A stretch of DNA of 64,000 nucleotides from Selaginella moellendorffii (lineage: Eukaryota; Streptophyta; Lycopodiopsida; Selaginellales; Selaginellaceae): the NCBI RefSeq assembly GCF_000143415.4, contig NW_003314269.1, positions 993,246-1,057,245 of the forward strand. The letters run 5' to 3'. Shown here one piece after another: positions 21,926 to 34,544 of the stretch. Position 1 is the stretch's first letter. Every line of letters begins with the position of its first letter. The notes under the pieces are model-generated. The model was not told the origin of the DNA and ran no database searches. It saw nothing but the letters and a program-made list of their open reading frames with translations. The position numbers were made by a program, and so were the translations under genes.

Positions 21926-23439
21926 ATTGTCATTATCCCACTTGTAAAATAAGGTTTCCAAACCTTTATATAGTATATAAATATAACAAAATTCAACTGC
22001 ATTGAGGCACATACCATTTTATTTTAAACAAGGAAATGTCTACTCAATCACTTCTCCTCCCCCTGCCACTGCTTCACCTCTCTCTTCTCCTTATCATCGT
22101 CGTCCAATTTCTTTCCATCCTTTTAATATTGGCTCAGTTGCTTCGAGTCTAGGTGGAGCCCAAGTCCCCATTCAATCTTTACTTTCCCCTTATTAATAAA
22201 ACAACTTCGTAGACTTCCAATAACATGTTGTAACACTTCTAGTATAATGCAAATCCTCTCAAAGAATTGTCTTTTAATATTAATACAATGGCATGGAACC
22301 CCATGCCATAATAAGTTACATTTTTAAATAAATACATGCCATCTCAGACTGTTATTTTTTGCCTCCAACGCCTATACAATAATCTTGGAATTTCATCACT
22401 CTCCACACTGTCAGGATTTAAACCTAATAGTAATGCCATCTCTTCTCTAATACGTCCACGCTCATGTTCAGTGGTCGAAGAACCCATCCGGTTGAGCAGA
22501 TTATGGAGATGCAGATAGTGCTTGGCTAGACAATATACATGCCATAAATGATGACTGGTGTCTGTCCGATCAAATGGCTTCTGATATACCGTTCCATCTG
22601 CCATTTGGTTGATTTCTACAGCCACCTCCTGGACTGGCCGGTTCTCTATCACCATCGCTCCAAGCCGTTTTGCAAGGTCCCCCAGAACATATGGTTTCTT
22701 CTCCCTAGTTTCCATACTACAAGAGATGGGGTGCATTGCATATGTGTGCGTGTTCGCTGCAGTTTTAATCGGCAAGTCATCGATGATGAGGATTTCACTT
22801 GACCTAGCAGTCCAGTTCATCACTACAGCCTCTGGCTTGACGAAGATGGGCTTGCTACCCCTCACATGGACCATAGTCAAGCAATCCTCCTGCGTTAGGA
22901 GAAAGTCAAATGGTAATATTACTCGCGTCTGATCGTGCATCATCTGTAGCAACGTTAATGCATTGTGGCGCATCATGGATGTCCAAACTCCCAATTGCAA
23001 ATTGAACCCGGCCCTCTGTTTTAAGTGTCGCATGGTCATTATTAGATCCCGCAGTTTCTCCTGTGTGATTAATGTGAATCTGTCTTTTTTGACCAACTTG
23101 CGACCGCAGGCTTTGGAGGGTGCAGTGACATTCGAGGACGAGCCACGCTTATGGGAGAAAAGGACACTGTTCAGATCAAAAACGATGCAGTACCTTTGCC
23201 GTGACTCTGAAATGAAATGCGTCAGCATAAAAAATGGTACAAGTCAATTTTACCATCTACAATATTAGCGAATGGTGCTCCCGATGGTCGTTGAGAGGGT
23301 TTTGGTCGAGGAAACGTGAAGGGCGGAAATACTCTCCTCTGCAATGTGGGGTCAATCGCATCCGATGGCGTGTGGGCACATGCCATTTCAGCTGTAGACT
23401 CTGGTACAACTGGCTCAACAGTGGCATGGGGTGGTTCCG

Positions 23440-23461
23440 ATGGCGTGTGATCACACGCCAT
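23440..23461. repeat. Perfect 22-bp palindrome inside a coding exon
   Basis: ATGGCGTGTGA followed by its exact reverse complement. A sister unit lies at 23365-23386. On the minus strand both are translated within the Pro/Ser/Thr exon as EMACDHTPSE and EMACAHTPSD, so here the palindrome is part of a protein repeat. Confidence 0.85.
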
Positions 23462-24684
23462 TTCAGCTGGTGCCTCCGTTGGCAAAGTGGACATGACCGA
23501 ACAGGCAGCAGGGGCGGTGTAGGGAGGTTCCAACGGTGCGTAGTCAAACGATTGGGCACACGTTGAGTCCGTTGGAAATGAGGATACGACCAGCTCGGCG
23601 GCTGGGGCGGCCTCATGCGGGTCCAATGGCACCTGGTCACCGTCAGTTGGATATGTGGACAAGATTGACTCAGTGGTATGGGCAGCATCAAGTGGAGCGT
23701 GGTCAGCTTGCTTGGCGTTGATATGGATAGTAGCCTCCACCAGCTCTGATGACTCTTGCAGGCAAGTAGAGTCCACTGGCGGATCCATATGCATGTCCAA
23801 ATATCTCCCTTTGATTGAGATGGTATCCTCCCTACTGGCTACTAAAAACAAACTCATTAGCACATTGAATCGACTATACTGTATTTACCATCAACTGCTA
23901 TTGAGGAACTAGGACCGATATCACTTGGGCGCACTGCTGATTCTGAAGGATTGGACATACGTTTCGACCCTTGCTTGGCACTATCCTTCCTCGACACTAA
24001 AGGCTAGAGTTTGTATCTTAATTCAACTGAATAATCTCTACTTACCATTTGCTCTGCGACCTACATGGACAATGTTAGAAATGGTAAAAGGTTAGGAATG
24101 GATGTACTATTATTTACCTGATGGTTTGTCTTGTATGACCTTCCTCCGCTGCTCTTTGGCCACCTCAGGCTGGCCATCGTCGTCATCATTGTCGTCGTCG
24201 TTATTGTGATCGTCACCATTGTGAGGGCCATCCAAGTCCTCTTCGTCCTCCTTTTCTTCGTCCTCCTCTTCTTTGTCCTCCTCTTCTTTGTCCTCCTCTT
24301 CATCCTTCTGCTCTTCCTGCTCATTATCTTTCTCTGGCTCCTCATCCCCCTCCTGCATTTCTTCCATAGGCTGCTTAGGCTGGATGGCTTGTTCTTCCAG
24401 GACCATCTTGGGAAAATCATCTGGCCGAGTCTCCATCTCAAAATACAAGACATCCATAGCCTATTTTAGTGCGTGACCTAGGACCGTATCCTCACCTGAT
24501 TGTCTTAACATGGTTTCTGCACGTTCTTGCACCCTTCGAAGACGACGAGATGAGAAAAACGTGGCCCTGACTTGAAAAGCATCCCTCATCCATTGTACCT
24601 CTCCATTGAGATTGGGGAAGGGGAGTCTGCCATAGGAATCTGAGTCAGGAGGTGGTGACTGGCTGCTTTCACTCAGCCCTTGAT

Positions 24685-24729
24685 CTGCAATGAATGGCAT
24701 GAGCACACACACCATAACCGCGAGGCATT
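24685..24729 (-). other. 45-nt intron containing a palindrome half
   Basis: Minus-strand GTAATG...TTGCAG separates the NLS-rich exon from the DQGLSESSQSPPPDSD exon. It carries a GTGTGTGCTCATGCCAT palindrome relative. In copy 2 this intron end and the first part of the next exon are deleted. Confidence 0.5.
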
Positions 24730-24875
24730 ACCTATCATCTTTTCGTTGCCCTTCTTCCTTTTCGAATCAAACGCCTCTGATCCCGACGACTGTCCAACGT
24801 GCTTTCGCTTTTTATGACCACTGTCAGTTTGAGCTTGGTTGGTGCTTGCCTGTTTTGCCTTTGAAGAAGTGTCTC

Positions 24876-24924
24876 CTACAAGGAATGGCATGAGACCACA
24901 CGCCATTGCAAATATAATTTGTAC
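24876..24924 (-). other. 49-nt intron built around a palindrome
   Basis: Minus-strand GTACAA...CTTGTAG. The 22-bp hairpin unit at 24885-24906 fills almost half of it. Removing it keeps the flanking Lys-rich frames joined (GG and DTSSKAKQ). The same intron is at 44712-44760 in copy 2. Confidence 0.55.
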
Positions 24925-25014
24925 CTCCTTTTTTCCTATTGCTTGTCTGTTTGTCCTTCTTCGACGCGCCACCAGTGCGCTTTTCAGTCCTCGTGTCTAA
25001 ATATTCACAACGAT

Positions 25015-25052
25015 CTATAATCAAAATGGCGTGAGGCCTCACGTGACCTTAC
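25015..25052 (-). other. 38-nt candidate intron built around a palindrome
   Basis: Minus-strand GTAAGG...GATTATAG with the palindrome at 25026-25047. If spliced as read, it joins QPAQ to DRCEY in frame. It is at the lower size limit for a spliceosomal intron, so transcript evidence is required. Confidence 0.45.
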
Positions 25053-26828
25053 CTTGTGCAGGTTGTGAGCTCGGCCCAACATGGGTATCTTCAACAGTAG
25101 CTGTTAACGCCGTTTCAACATCTGGGGGTGGCCACGCTCCTGCATACAAAGCTTGTGAGATAACATTTAAACTTAAAGTGCGTACTCACCAAGTTCGCAG
25201 AGAAGATACTGTTTTTCTTTGGCAACTGTAATTATATGCTCCATTGAAGTCACCTCTTCAATGGAGTTTGTCACCGCAACACACGGGACACCCTTAAGTA
25301 TTGCGGCTCGAAAGAATAGTCCGCCGCAGTTGTACTCGATAACGCATTTGCCCTTGGAGTCGGAAGCAGATGACCCACCCGCTATTGCGTTGAAGACCCA
25401 GCTGAGCATTTCCCATGCTGCACTTGGAGCTTTCTCTGGATTCGAAAGCTCCATAGCCGTCTTAAGTTCCTCAGGCACTGGTAAATTGACCTCCCTCAGA
25501 TCAATTCGATCGGCCTTGTCGAACAAAGCTGGGAAGTCACTCCAGTCCCACTCTGCTGCAAGACCAATAACAAGGGCGAGTGTGAAGATGCGGACATTCG
25601 TCAGTATCTTCTTCTTAGCCATTATCCCATGGATCTCCTGCATCTCCTTGCCTTTCAACCGGGCCTTCACCTCGTTCAAGGCCTTCCAGAACTTGTGATA
25701 GGATTCGGAGTCGTAGATCATATAGTGGACTGAAGATTCCACCTCCGCAAGTCCCACCATTAAGTCAATGATGGAGCTGACTTTGTCTGCATGAGTGATC
25801 TCCTTGTTTGTGAAATCCATCACACAAAAGATGTTCTTGACCTGCTCATCTCTGCGGGAAACGATGCTCCTCCACCTTTGATCCTCATCCGAATTCACGT
25901 ATACCCGGTAAGGTTCTCGATAGGCCTCTGCTGCGGGGTCGAGCTGTTTCTGAAGCCGGCGGTCGACATCCCTCTTAATGAAATTTGGATACTAATCCAA
26001 CTTCTCAGCTTTACTTTTCGTGGCATCCCGCAGCAGATCGATGAACTTGGGGGCCCCCTTCACGTAGTCGTCGATGTCTTCATTTGACAACTCCAGCTCT
26101 TCCATCATCTCTTGCGTGGTGTCGATGCTCACCCTCTCCACGGCCACTTGCGCGAAGATCCAATCCTTCAATAGCGCACGAGCTCTCAGAGTCGTGCACA
26201 AGTCCTCGTATGTCACAATATGGCCGGGAGTCATTTTGGTCTTGTTGAAGACTACCTCACCATGTAGAAGAGCATTAGCCACTGTCAGAAGGTCGTCGTC
26301 GTCTAGAGACCGCGAGAAATGCAAGGCGTTGAGCTTCAAATCATTGGGCTTCCGGCCGTCCTCTCTGGAAACCTCGTCTCGCCCTTCATTGTTCGGTAGT
26401 AGGGGATCACATCTGCGATGTCGGGTGTTACTGGACTTGCCAGCATCTTCTGCTTCAGTTTCTCCACCCACTCATCAGATACTAGCCTGTGGTTGTATTT
26501 GCTTTGGATGTCGATACGGCTCACGTCGATTGTATATACTTTGTTGGAATAGTAACAAGTACTATTATCTGCGACGATTTTTGCTGCCTCTTCTTGCTCT
26601 TTCTGCTCTTTGCGGCTCTTCTTTTTGGTGGGTGTAGTGTTTGAACCCGAGGCAATGGCATCACCGAGTAGCTTCTTTTTTGGAGCAAGAGAGTCGGACG
26701 TCGGCTTGAGCTTGACCACCCTTTTCTGCTTCGAGGTAGTTTCCAGATCGACCCCCTTCCCCTTCGCTTCGCGAACTGGAGGCACTCTCAACGGTTCAAT
26801 GTTGGAATATAGTTTTTGAACATCGCCG

Positions 26829-27023
26829 TGTAAGCTCCTGAGTTTGGACTTCCCGGGAGGTCACCCAGCCCAGTACTATTCAAACCCAAGGACGTTTAAC
26901 CCCAAATATCCTAAGACCCTTAACCGATTGGAAAAGGGGGTGCACTCTTATTCATGGGCCCTTTCCCTCTATATTTGAACCCCTATGGATCGTCTCTCGA
27001 GTCGTTCCTTTTGGTTGCTTACA
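26829..27023 (-). repeat. Solo TRIM LTR in the ParB-like exon
   Basis: A 195-bp TGTAAG...CTTACA unit flanked by perfect CGCCG duplications (26824-26828, 27024-27028). The empty site is visible in copy 2 at about 47171-47182, where the ParB-FCP1 gene reads through without interruption. Confidence 0.92.
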
Positions 27024-27463
27024 CGCCGTAGGTGAGGTCCGTGGATTCCATGTGATCTTCATAGACCCGCAGCGTCTTTGAAATTGTGGGCCTCCTAGAC
27101 AACCTCTCCCTAGCTCCCTCTAGGAATTCCTCATAGCCGCTGCCCCCCTCCAGGAAGCCGCTAGGATGTGCAAGGTGGATCTTGAAGGCGGACGCTATCT
27201 CTACCACAAGTGCCAGTCCATATTCTTGCATGGAATTGCATGGAGTGTCTGTCACTTGGATGAGGATCCCCATGCATTCTTTTCTCCCACCATCTGTGTT
27301 GTACAGCCTCAGATCCTCGCCTTCCATCCCGAAAGTCCAACTGGTGAGCTCCTCCCCCTTCTCTGCATCCACATTGACAGTGGCTAGAAGAAGAACGCAA
27401 TTCCTCGCCTGTTCAGAAATGCACAACAATTAGAGCTGACAGATGAAAAGCTAGCAGCTGGAA

Positions 27464-27622
27464 ATAACGTGAGGCCACACGCCATTCACCACTGCATCAG
27501 ATGTCTTGAGGCTGCATCCTAAGATGGCGTGAGGCTACACGCCATCTATAACTGGACTGCACTCGAGAGCCCAATTGGTGCATGCCAATGTTGCTACTGA
27601 ATGGCATGTGGCCTCATGCCAT
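27464..27622. repeat. Cluster of three palindromes, copy 1
   Basis: Units of the same family at 27464-27485, 27524-27545 and 27601-27622, just upstream of the first recognised exon of the minus-strand gene. On the minus strand each is bounded by GT and AG a few bases away, which would make introns of about 32-55 nt. Splice phases could not be resolved. Confidence 0.7.
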
Positions 27623-28647
27623 TTTCTACTTGGCCTAAAAGACTTACCATTTGAAGCCGAATGGAGGCGTGACAATCGAGGCCGGACTCGCTGGCGAATG
27701 TGCACTGTGTGTGCAGCGGATTGTAGCAGCAAGGCTACTCTGCCACTTACAGTTGGAGAGTGGCGCTGAAATCTCCCGGGACGCCAAGTGGGCTGCGTGT
27801 GGGTGGCGGAGTGGGCGGCAGAGTTGGCGGCAAAGTTACAAACTGGGTGTGTCTTGAAGTGGACGCCGATACACACGAGCGCGATGCGAGCGCGAGTGGA
27901 TGCCGATGCACACGAGAAACCTGTAGAGAAGGTAGATGAGCGCGAATGTGAGCGTGATCGCGAGTGGGAGCGCGATGCGAGCGCGAGTACGATGCAAAAC
28001 CTAACCTCACACGCGCGAAATGTCACGACGGTTGGTAATCCCGCCACGTCATCATTCCTCGGACTTGGGCACCACCATTAATTTCTGGATCGCCGCGCGC
28101 ATGCATGCACGTGAAATCCAAAAGAAATCCGCAACGTCATCATTCCTTAGACTGCATGCACGCGAAATCCAAAAGAAAGATCATGATTGGGATATCATTT
28201 AATACCCTCGCTATATTTATACCATGCATGATTGGATATTCCAAAGCACCTTGTATTTCCAAAAATGCCAGATGTTCAGCTAAATAAAGAATGGTATACA
28301 ATGTCCTTCTTGATGACCCTGCAAAGAAGCATCTCGATCGGACACCACATAAGACCACACGAGCCTTACAATGTTTCAGGGGCATTTGCTATAGATCCGA
28401 CCGTTATTTTGCTCCAAGATTCTACAGTTTGGTGTGCATTGACCTTTCCATCGACACTGCAAAGGGACATCACAATCAGATTCGAGATCACAAGAAACCA
28501 ATTTCACTAACTCTGGTTTCACCAAGATCTACGTAAGGAGTTATGAAATGAAAGGACCCTCTCTATTGAAATGTGTTTATGGTCCTGACATATCAAAGGA
28601 TTTTGCATCAAGTTCTGTATTTGCATGTTTATCAAGCTACTGAATTG

Positions 28648-28667
28648 CTAAACCCTAAACCCTAAAC
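28648..28667 (+). repeat. Short telomere-type repeat
   Basis: CTAAACCCTAAACCCTAAAC, almost three plant CCCTAAA units, inside the non-coding middle of the DNA element. The sister copy has a longer array at 49384-49417. Confidence 0.8.
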
Positions 28668-28669
28668 AT

Positions 28670-29931
28670 GTGGCAAATGCTGCGTGAAGAAAGATGCCCT
28701 TTCTGGGCAAATGCTGTAAGAGGCAGATGCCGAGCAGATGTATCTCAGGCTAGCGAAGGGGACAAACGAAAGCTAGCTATAAACATGACGGGATGCAAAT
28801 AGATTACTAGGCTGGTCCTGCGAAAATCAAAAACCATAATTGAAAACATTGAAAATGCAAAAAGAAAGGTTTATAATATTTTTGAATTTTAAGCAACCAA
28901 AGGAATGTAAGTAGGGCATGTGTTTGTAAGTTTAAAAATGCCTCAACCACTTAAATTCCCAAGTAAATAAAGCTGTTTCTATTTTTGGTACAGGTAAACT
29001 TTATAGCGTGTGGGCTCATGCAATTTTGAACCCAAAAATGCACCAAAAAATGTTCGACTAGCATTATTCTTTGAATGGCGTGTGGCCTTATATTGCCATA
29101 AATGGACGTACACACACAGCATAATTATTCCTTTACACGGCAAATAGTCTTGGCGCGGATCACTGACATGGCATGGCAAAGTTCGAATCACTGACATGGC
29201 ACAGCTGGATCGAGGCAAGGACATGATGTGACAAAGTTCAACCTTCGACAGCAAAGTCTAGAAGCTACTTAGTTTGAAATTTGTCAGAGGAATCATAAGA
29301 TCTGGTTTGTCAGAGGATTTGATGTGACGTTCAAGCGTGTGTTATTTTTGAATTCTCGAACTCATTCCTAGGTCTATCATTTTTGTGCGCCGTGTTCTTC
29401 GTTCCGCTGAGCGCAGTGAGCGCTGCTTGTGTAAGCAGCGTTGTGAGCTGTGGTTTATGCGTCTATGAGCGGTTGCGGCATTGCAAGCGCCATTGCGAGC
29501 GGCAGTTTATGCGAGTGGCAGTTTGTGCGAGCGGCGCTACGAGTAGTTGCGGTGTTGCGAGCGGCACTGTCTTTGGTGTGGCTACCGCTTCCTCTTGATA
29601 TTCGGCACTTGTGCTTCCTGGTATGTTCACCATGGAATGGCTTAGGACCACATTTAGAAATGGCATGAGGCCACATGCCATCTTGGGCCCTTGCAATTTC
29701 ATGGCTAGCGTATTGTCATGTATGTTTTTACTTGCCTACAGCTGTGTGTATATCAAGATGGCATGAGGCCTCATGCCAATTTTGTGAATGCGAAATTTCA
29801 CGTGGGTGTCAATAGCATGTTTGAATAATGGCATGTGGCCTCATGCTATTGAGGTTGTTTGGTATGTTATGATTTAGGCCATTCTCCAATCATTTTTTGT
29901 ATGGTCTTAACTTCTTTTCTGCACTTTCAGA
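28670..29931. other. Non-coding centre of DNA element copy 1
   Basis: This lies between the divergent genes and probably contains both promoters and untranslated regions. It has palindrome relatives near 29004, 29075, 29660-29681, 29758-29779 and 29828-29849, and a GCGAGCGGC-type low-complexity stretch (about 29400-29600). A polypyrimidine run and TTTCAG just before 29932 look like a splice acceptor placed directly before the ATG of the plus-strand gene. Confidence 0.5.
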
Positions 29932-32900
29932 ATGGCCTCCGCAAGTGCGACACATGTTCCCTCCGTGGATCTTAAGAACCATGCTACATGGATTCAGGCA
30001 AAGGTGTTTCTAAACAACCCCGAGGGGGAGGTGGTAGCTGAGGGCTTAGCCACAGTTGTTGATCCAAGAGATGCGGTTGCTAATCAAGAATTGGGCTGGG
30101 ATGATATTGGAGTTGCGATTTTAGAGGTTGTTGACACAGAAGAAAACAGTTTGACTATTGGAAGCATTGTGCGGTGGAAATTGAGGCACTTAGTGTTTGA
30201 GAATGTGAAGGATTCACAATCAAACACCATTACAACTGATGATAGAACATCTCTTCATGGGAAAAGAAAGTACACCTTCCTAAAGCGTAGCCAAAGGGAT
30301 CTGAGCAACGAACCGAAAAGGCAGAAAATGGCAATGGAGGTTCGAATGGTCTCGACAGTTGCTTGTTGCAAGAGGAGGTGCTGTCAACATGCTGATTGGG
30401 ATGCTATTGAAGAGGAGAGAGCAAGATACAAGACATTGTCCTGGAAGGCAGCTCGCAATTTTGTGTATGAGGCATTATGGTCATCTGTTGATGCTTCAGA
30501 ACATCAAGTGGGGGGCATGGTCTTCCATAGGGGTTTGGTCTGCATGAAGGCATGGAGAATCATTTATGGAGTCCTTCGAACCACATTCTACAGAATCAAA
30601 ACTGAGTTCGAGGAACAAAGGGTTCAATAGGCAGTCCATGGGAACGACGGTACGCACAAAACCAAAGGTCATGTTGTATATGGAGAGGCAATCTTCAAGA
30701 GGTTTGTCGAGACATGTAGCGAGCAGCAACCACATAAAACCCGCCTCTTGGAAGATGGAACACGAGACACCCAACGAGTTCTCCCTTTCATGTATACCAA
30801 GGGGGCCATATTGGAAGATGTGAATCGGGAACTCCAGAGTAATGGCTACAGGAAGCTGAGCCAATCTAGATTTAGTAGATTGTGGAGCAACAGGTTCAGG
30901 GATGTGAGTATAGGAAAGTACTCCAGCTTTTCAAAGTGTGACGAGTGCACTGCTATCAAAATGGCTTTGTCGAAGAATTCTTGCATCGCTCAAGAGCGAG
31001 AGACGTTGGTTAGAAGGCGGCTCGACCACAACATCGAGCAGAGAAGCTGCAGGACTGCATATTATCATAACAGGATTCTCTCTATGGAGAGACCTGACTC
31101 TTACCTCTGCATCATCCACGACAAAATGGACCAGAAAAAGACGTGCTTACCTCGACTCAATCTTGCCCCCAAGGCAATCTCTTCATCCATGCAGCTGCCT
31201 GTGTCTCTGTTTGGCATAATCGCTCATGGGCATGGTGCCCAGAACTATGGGAACTTCTTTGTACCTCTATGGGGTGGCGGGGGTGCAAACATGATGATTG
31301 CGTCCCTAGCAAAACACTTAAGGTCTCTGCAAAGTGCGTAGACTGAACTGAACGGCCAACCCTTGCATAAGGCCCTTGTCGATCGAACCCCATACAGGGT
31401 TCAGCTGGAGGAGGAGCAAAGGCTTGCAGTATCACGTGGGGCCCCATGCCATCTCAGTGAATATGTTGGCCGTCAGATTGTAGGGTTATCATGTGAGGCC
31501 TCATGCCATTCCGACGAGGCTGGTCGCTGTAAGCTCATAAGTTTGGACTTCCCGGGAGGTCACCCAGCCTAGTACTATTCAAACCCAAAGACACTTAACC
31601 CCAACTATCCCAAGATCCTTAAACAATTGGAAAAGGGGGTGCACTCTTATTCAGGGGCCCTTTTCCTCTATATTTGAACCCTATGCACCGTCTCTCGAGT
31701 CGTTCCCTTTGGTTGCTTATAGTCGCCCGGTGAATGCACAGCCTCATCCAAATGAAACAGAATCTCAAGGAAGTTCTTGCGGCCGATGTGGCCTTCCACC
31801 CCATCTTCTGCTCCAAACAGACAATGTTGGCAGTGAGAACAAAAACATGTACGTCTTTGCGTACTTGGCGATGCTTGTTGCCAAAGGCATATTTGAAACG
31901 GTTACACTTGGCTTTCTCATGGTTGGGCACACTCATGAAGACGTCGATGCCATGTTCAGTCACCTGGCAGAGTCCCTCCGGCGATCCAATGTCCTCATCC
32001 TCCCACAACTCTACGATGAATTCCAAAATTGCATCAAAGGCACTGTTGAAGCTGAATTTGTGACAGAGGTTCCAGACTTTAAGGGGTTTGTAAGAGGCTA
32101 CATCAGGGACGGATCCAAAACGCTGATTGGCCACTCCAAGCCTCTTCAGTTTCATTTCAGCATGCGTGACGGTGCTCCAGTGATGAGGTACAAGATAAGA
32201 GAATGGGACACAGTGTGGCTGCCAGTGGACGGCATTGAACTCTTCAAGAGAGATCCCATAACTGGGGAACCTATGATTCCTCAGGGTTCCCCACGGCCGA
32301 TGCACCCGGATGGACTCAAAGACCAGGAAAGTATAGTGGCCGGGATTAGATAGCATATTGCCTTCTGGAAGAGGGGGTTGGTGTTTGGTGGAGAATCCTA
32401 TTTTCAGAGGTGCAAGCCTTTGATCGAATACTGGGAGAAGATTATATCTGCTATCCAAAATGGGCCGGTTGTATATGAAGAATTGGAAGAGTCCTTTTGG
32501 CCAGAACCCAGAGCACCAGATAATAGCGGAACAATGTCCTCTGGAAATGCAGTGACAGATAACGATGTTGAGGATCATTATTGTGGGCCGAGGAACAAGA
32601 AGCTGGATTCAGCATTCAATCCAGTACAGGTCTGCAAAGGAATGGTCGTGCTTGTCAGACCCAGTAATAAAAATCAAATGATATGGGTGGGGCGCTGCAT
32701 CACTGATGCAGAGGAGGACGCGGAAACTAACTCCTTCAATGTAACTGTGGAGTGGTTCAAGCCAAGTTCTGGATATACGAAGGATTGCCTAGAAAAGAGA
32801 TGGGTGCTGAATCCAAGGGATCCCAGCATGAGCATATCGGTGGATAATGTTGTGCATGGTTGGATGGGGAAGCAGAGTGCCACCATCACCTTGCCAGACC

Positions 32901-32956
32901 ATGCAAGAGATGCAGCAAGAGCATTCATAACCCGGGTTCAAGGTGAGATTCATTAA
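29932..32956 (+). pseudogene. DDE-type (HTHED) transposon protein, copy 1 (broken)
   Basis: The frame starts MASASATHVPSVDLKNHATW and ends RVQGEIH. It contains a cysteine cluster CCKRRCC (about 30360), FYRIKTEFEEQ, HGNDGTH, then IIHDKMDQKKTCLPRL (31111-31160), LLQTDN-GSENKNMYVF (about 31810-31850) and VGHTHEDVDAMFSHLAE (31922-31972). The order matches a family of plant, moss and protist proteins (DUF7869-like, from memory). I take IHD, QTDN and HTHED as a DDE-like triad. A C-terminal part with VWVGRCITDAEED-type segments may bind chromatin. Lesions are TAG at 30628-30630, TAG at 31339-31341, a solo TRIM LTR (31528-31721) and a stop after VAGIR (about 32350). The N-terminal KilA/DUF8039-like segment present at 50795 is missing. 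Confidence 0.7.
31528..31721 (-). repeat. Solo TRIM LTR in the DDE gene, copy 1
   Basis: A 194-bp unit flanked by GTCGC duplications (31523-31527 and 31722-31726). The identical insertion at the identical site occurs at 54333-54526, while the first DDE copy of element 2 (about 52627) has the empty site. Confidence 0.92.
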
Positions 32957-33028
32957 TATTCCTTTACTAAGTTTCTAATGTATTTTATTTCAAGGTGAAC
33001 AATCCGAATCTGAATCAGAGGAGGCGTG

Positions 33029-33937
33029 ATGGCATGTGGCCTTACGCCATTCCTAGGTGAGATGATACAAATAACAAGTATAAATTCTTAGTTGTTCTAG
33101 CAAATCTTACTTAAAGTTCAAGGTGAACAAGCCGAATATGAATTCATCGGATTGTTATAACAAATTGCGAGGTGATGGCATGAGGCGATACGCCATTTGA
33201 GAGTGGTAGCCATTCCTATATGAGGTGAGTGAAATATTTATTAGAAATACCTCATTCAATTGTGCACTTCTAAGTCTTGGTCCACTCAATACTGTTTGCA
33301 TATTTTTATTTTAATTCTTTCTCTAAAATGTTATTTAGCATGTGGCTTCATGCCATTGCTCTCCACAATCATGCATTGAATTTTTTTATCCTTGCATAAT
33401 ACTTCTCCATATATATAGCATGTGCGCACATGTGATATGGTTCATTAGGCCTGATATAGTGTGTGAGGTAAAACAAAGATGATGTGACATATGCATTTAC
33501 CAATCACACGTGCATAAATCTAATAATATGGCGTGTGGCCCATATTAATGGCACATAAACCCATATTGTGGGCTTACGTGCTTTATGTACCATCATTCCC
33601 TTGCAGCGTGTGTGTTGGTTTCCTTTTATAACACAACGAACTCCATATTTTAGGGTGAAGAGTGTTCTCATGGCAAGCACAAAATCTGTAAGTGAGGCAG
33701 AAAAGGAGACGGAGAAGAATATATAAGTCTTCCAAACTCCCCGTATTATACTCCAGGTGATCATTTTTCTGAACAAACGGCAACATTAACAACTATCGAA
33801 AACGCCCCAGTAACGTCAGAGACAACAATCCAAAGCAAAACAACTGACCCAGAGAAGGATGATAGTACCGCTGAGAGTACCAAAAAGGAGGTGTCCACTA
33901 GCGCTTAGGCTTATAATGGCGTGTGCCCTCATGCCAT
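33029..33937. repeat. Palindrome units near the 3' end of copy 1
   Basis: Units at 33029-33050, 33175-33196 and 33916-33937, with looser relatives near 33337, 33410, 33530, 34005 and 34322. A short broken frame near 33670-33908 is the counterpart of the small plus-strand exon at 55179-55436; a small deletion removes part of it and puts TAA after EKNI. Confidence 0.7.
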
Positions 33938-34544
33938 TTACTTGATCACCAAATACCTTTTTCCCTTTGCACTAGTATATCTTAATACCGGTCTGAGAAA
34001 TAGAATGGCATATGCCCTCAGGCCTTTTACTAAATCACCTTTGAAAGAAATGCAAGCCTCTATGTCGTAAAAAAAAGGTACTAGAGAAATTCCTTAATAA
34101 TATGAATGTTATTTAGTTTCATGAAAATACACTAAGGGTCAAATGAGTTAAATGACTTCTCCAGACTAGCAATGCCTCTTGCTACACCTTCACAATTAGA
34201 TTCGTTAGAAAAAGATAACATTGAATAATATCTAAATGTTCTCACCATTAAGTTATATGTCTGGCTAATAGGAATGACGTTCATCTTGGAAAGCTCACCA
34301 CACGCTCAATGAACAAACAAATAGTGTGTGCGCACATGCCATCGCTCTTCTTTAGCTTCAGATTCAACTTGTTCACCTTGACAATGAGATTTATTATACA
34401 ACCAGATGGACTCAGTCTGGACACAAAGTCACTGCGCTAGTCACCATGCCCCAGATATGTCTAGCCCCTGGACAAAAAACATATAATTTCACGTCATTTT
34501 CAAATACTTGAAAATTTGTACCTAGTCCCATTTTACTGAATAAA

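Larger units (their letters stand above)
22344..27429 (-). pseudogene. ParB/Srx-FCP1-like transposon gene, copy 1 (broken)
   Basis: Exons run right to left as in the copy at 42279-47579. The C-terminal exon (22344-23228) encodes an FCP1/NIF-type HAD domain: YCIVFDLNSVLF (residues 13-24), VWTS (81-84) and ILIIDDLPIK (146-155). The catalytic DxDx pattern is DLNS here, lacking the second aspartate. Upstream are a Pro/Ser/Thr exon (to 23863), an acidic D/E exon (24110-24457) and Lys/Arg-rich exons with NLS-like KKRKH and KRKK (24700-25010). Beyond these lie the ParB/Srx-like part and its start region. Copy 1 lacks about 530 bp present in copy 2 (junction near 26371) and has a solo TRIM LTR at 26829-27023. 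Splicing between exons is inferred. Confidence 0.6.

Noticed and set aside
24131-24469. Hydrophobic Leu/Phe/Val-rich plus-strand frame that looks like a membrane protein
   Set aside because: It is the complement of the Glu/Asp-rich exon of the ParB-FCP1 gene; GAG/GAC runs read backwards give CTC/GTC. The same applies to 44042-44365.
27535-28047. Arg/Ser/His-rich 170-codon minus frame and similar frames near 47842-48234
   Set aside because: It comes from GAGCGCGAG/GCGATGCGAG low-complexity DNA upstream of the transposon gene; no start context and different composition in the sister copy.
29450-29702. Frames with repeated GMRPHAI, MACGLMPF or similar peptides
   Set aside because: These peptides are the palindrome translated in different frames, so their recurrence does not indicate related proteins.
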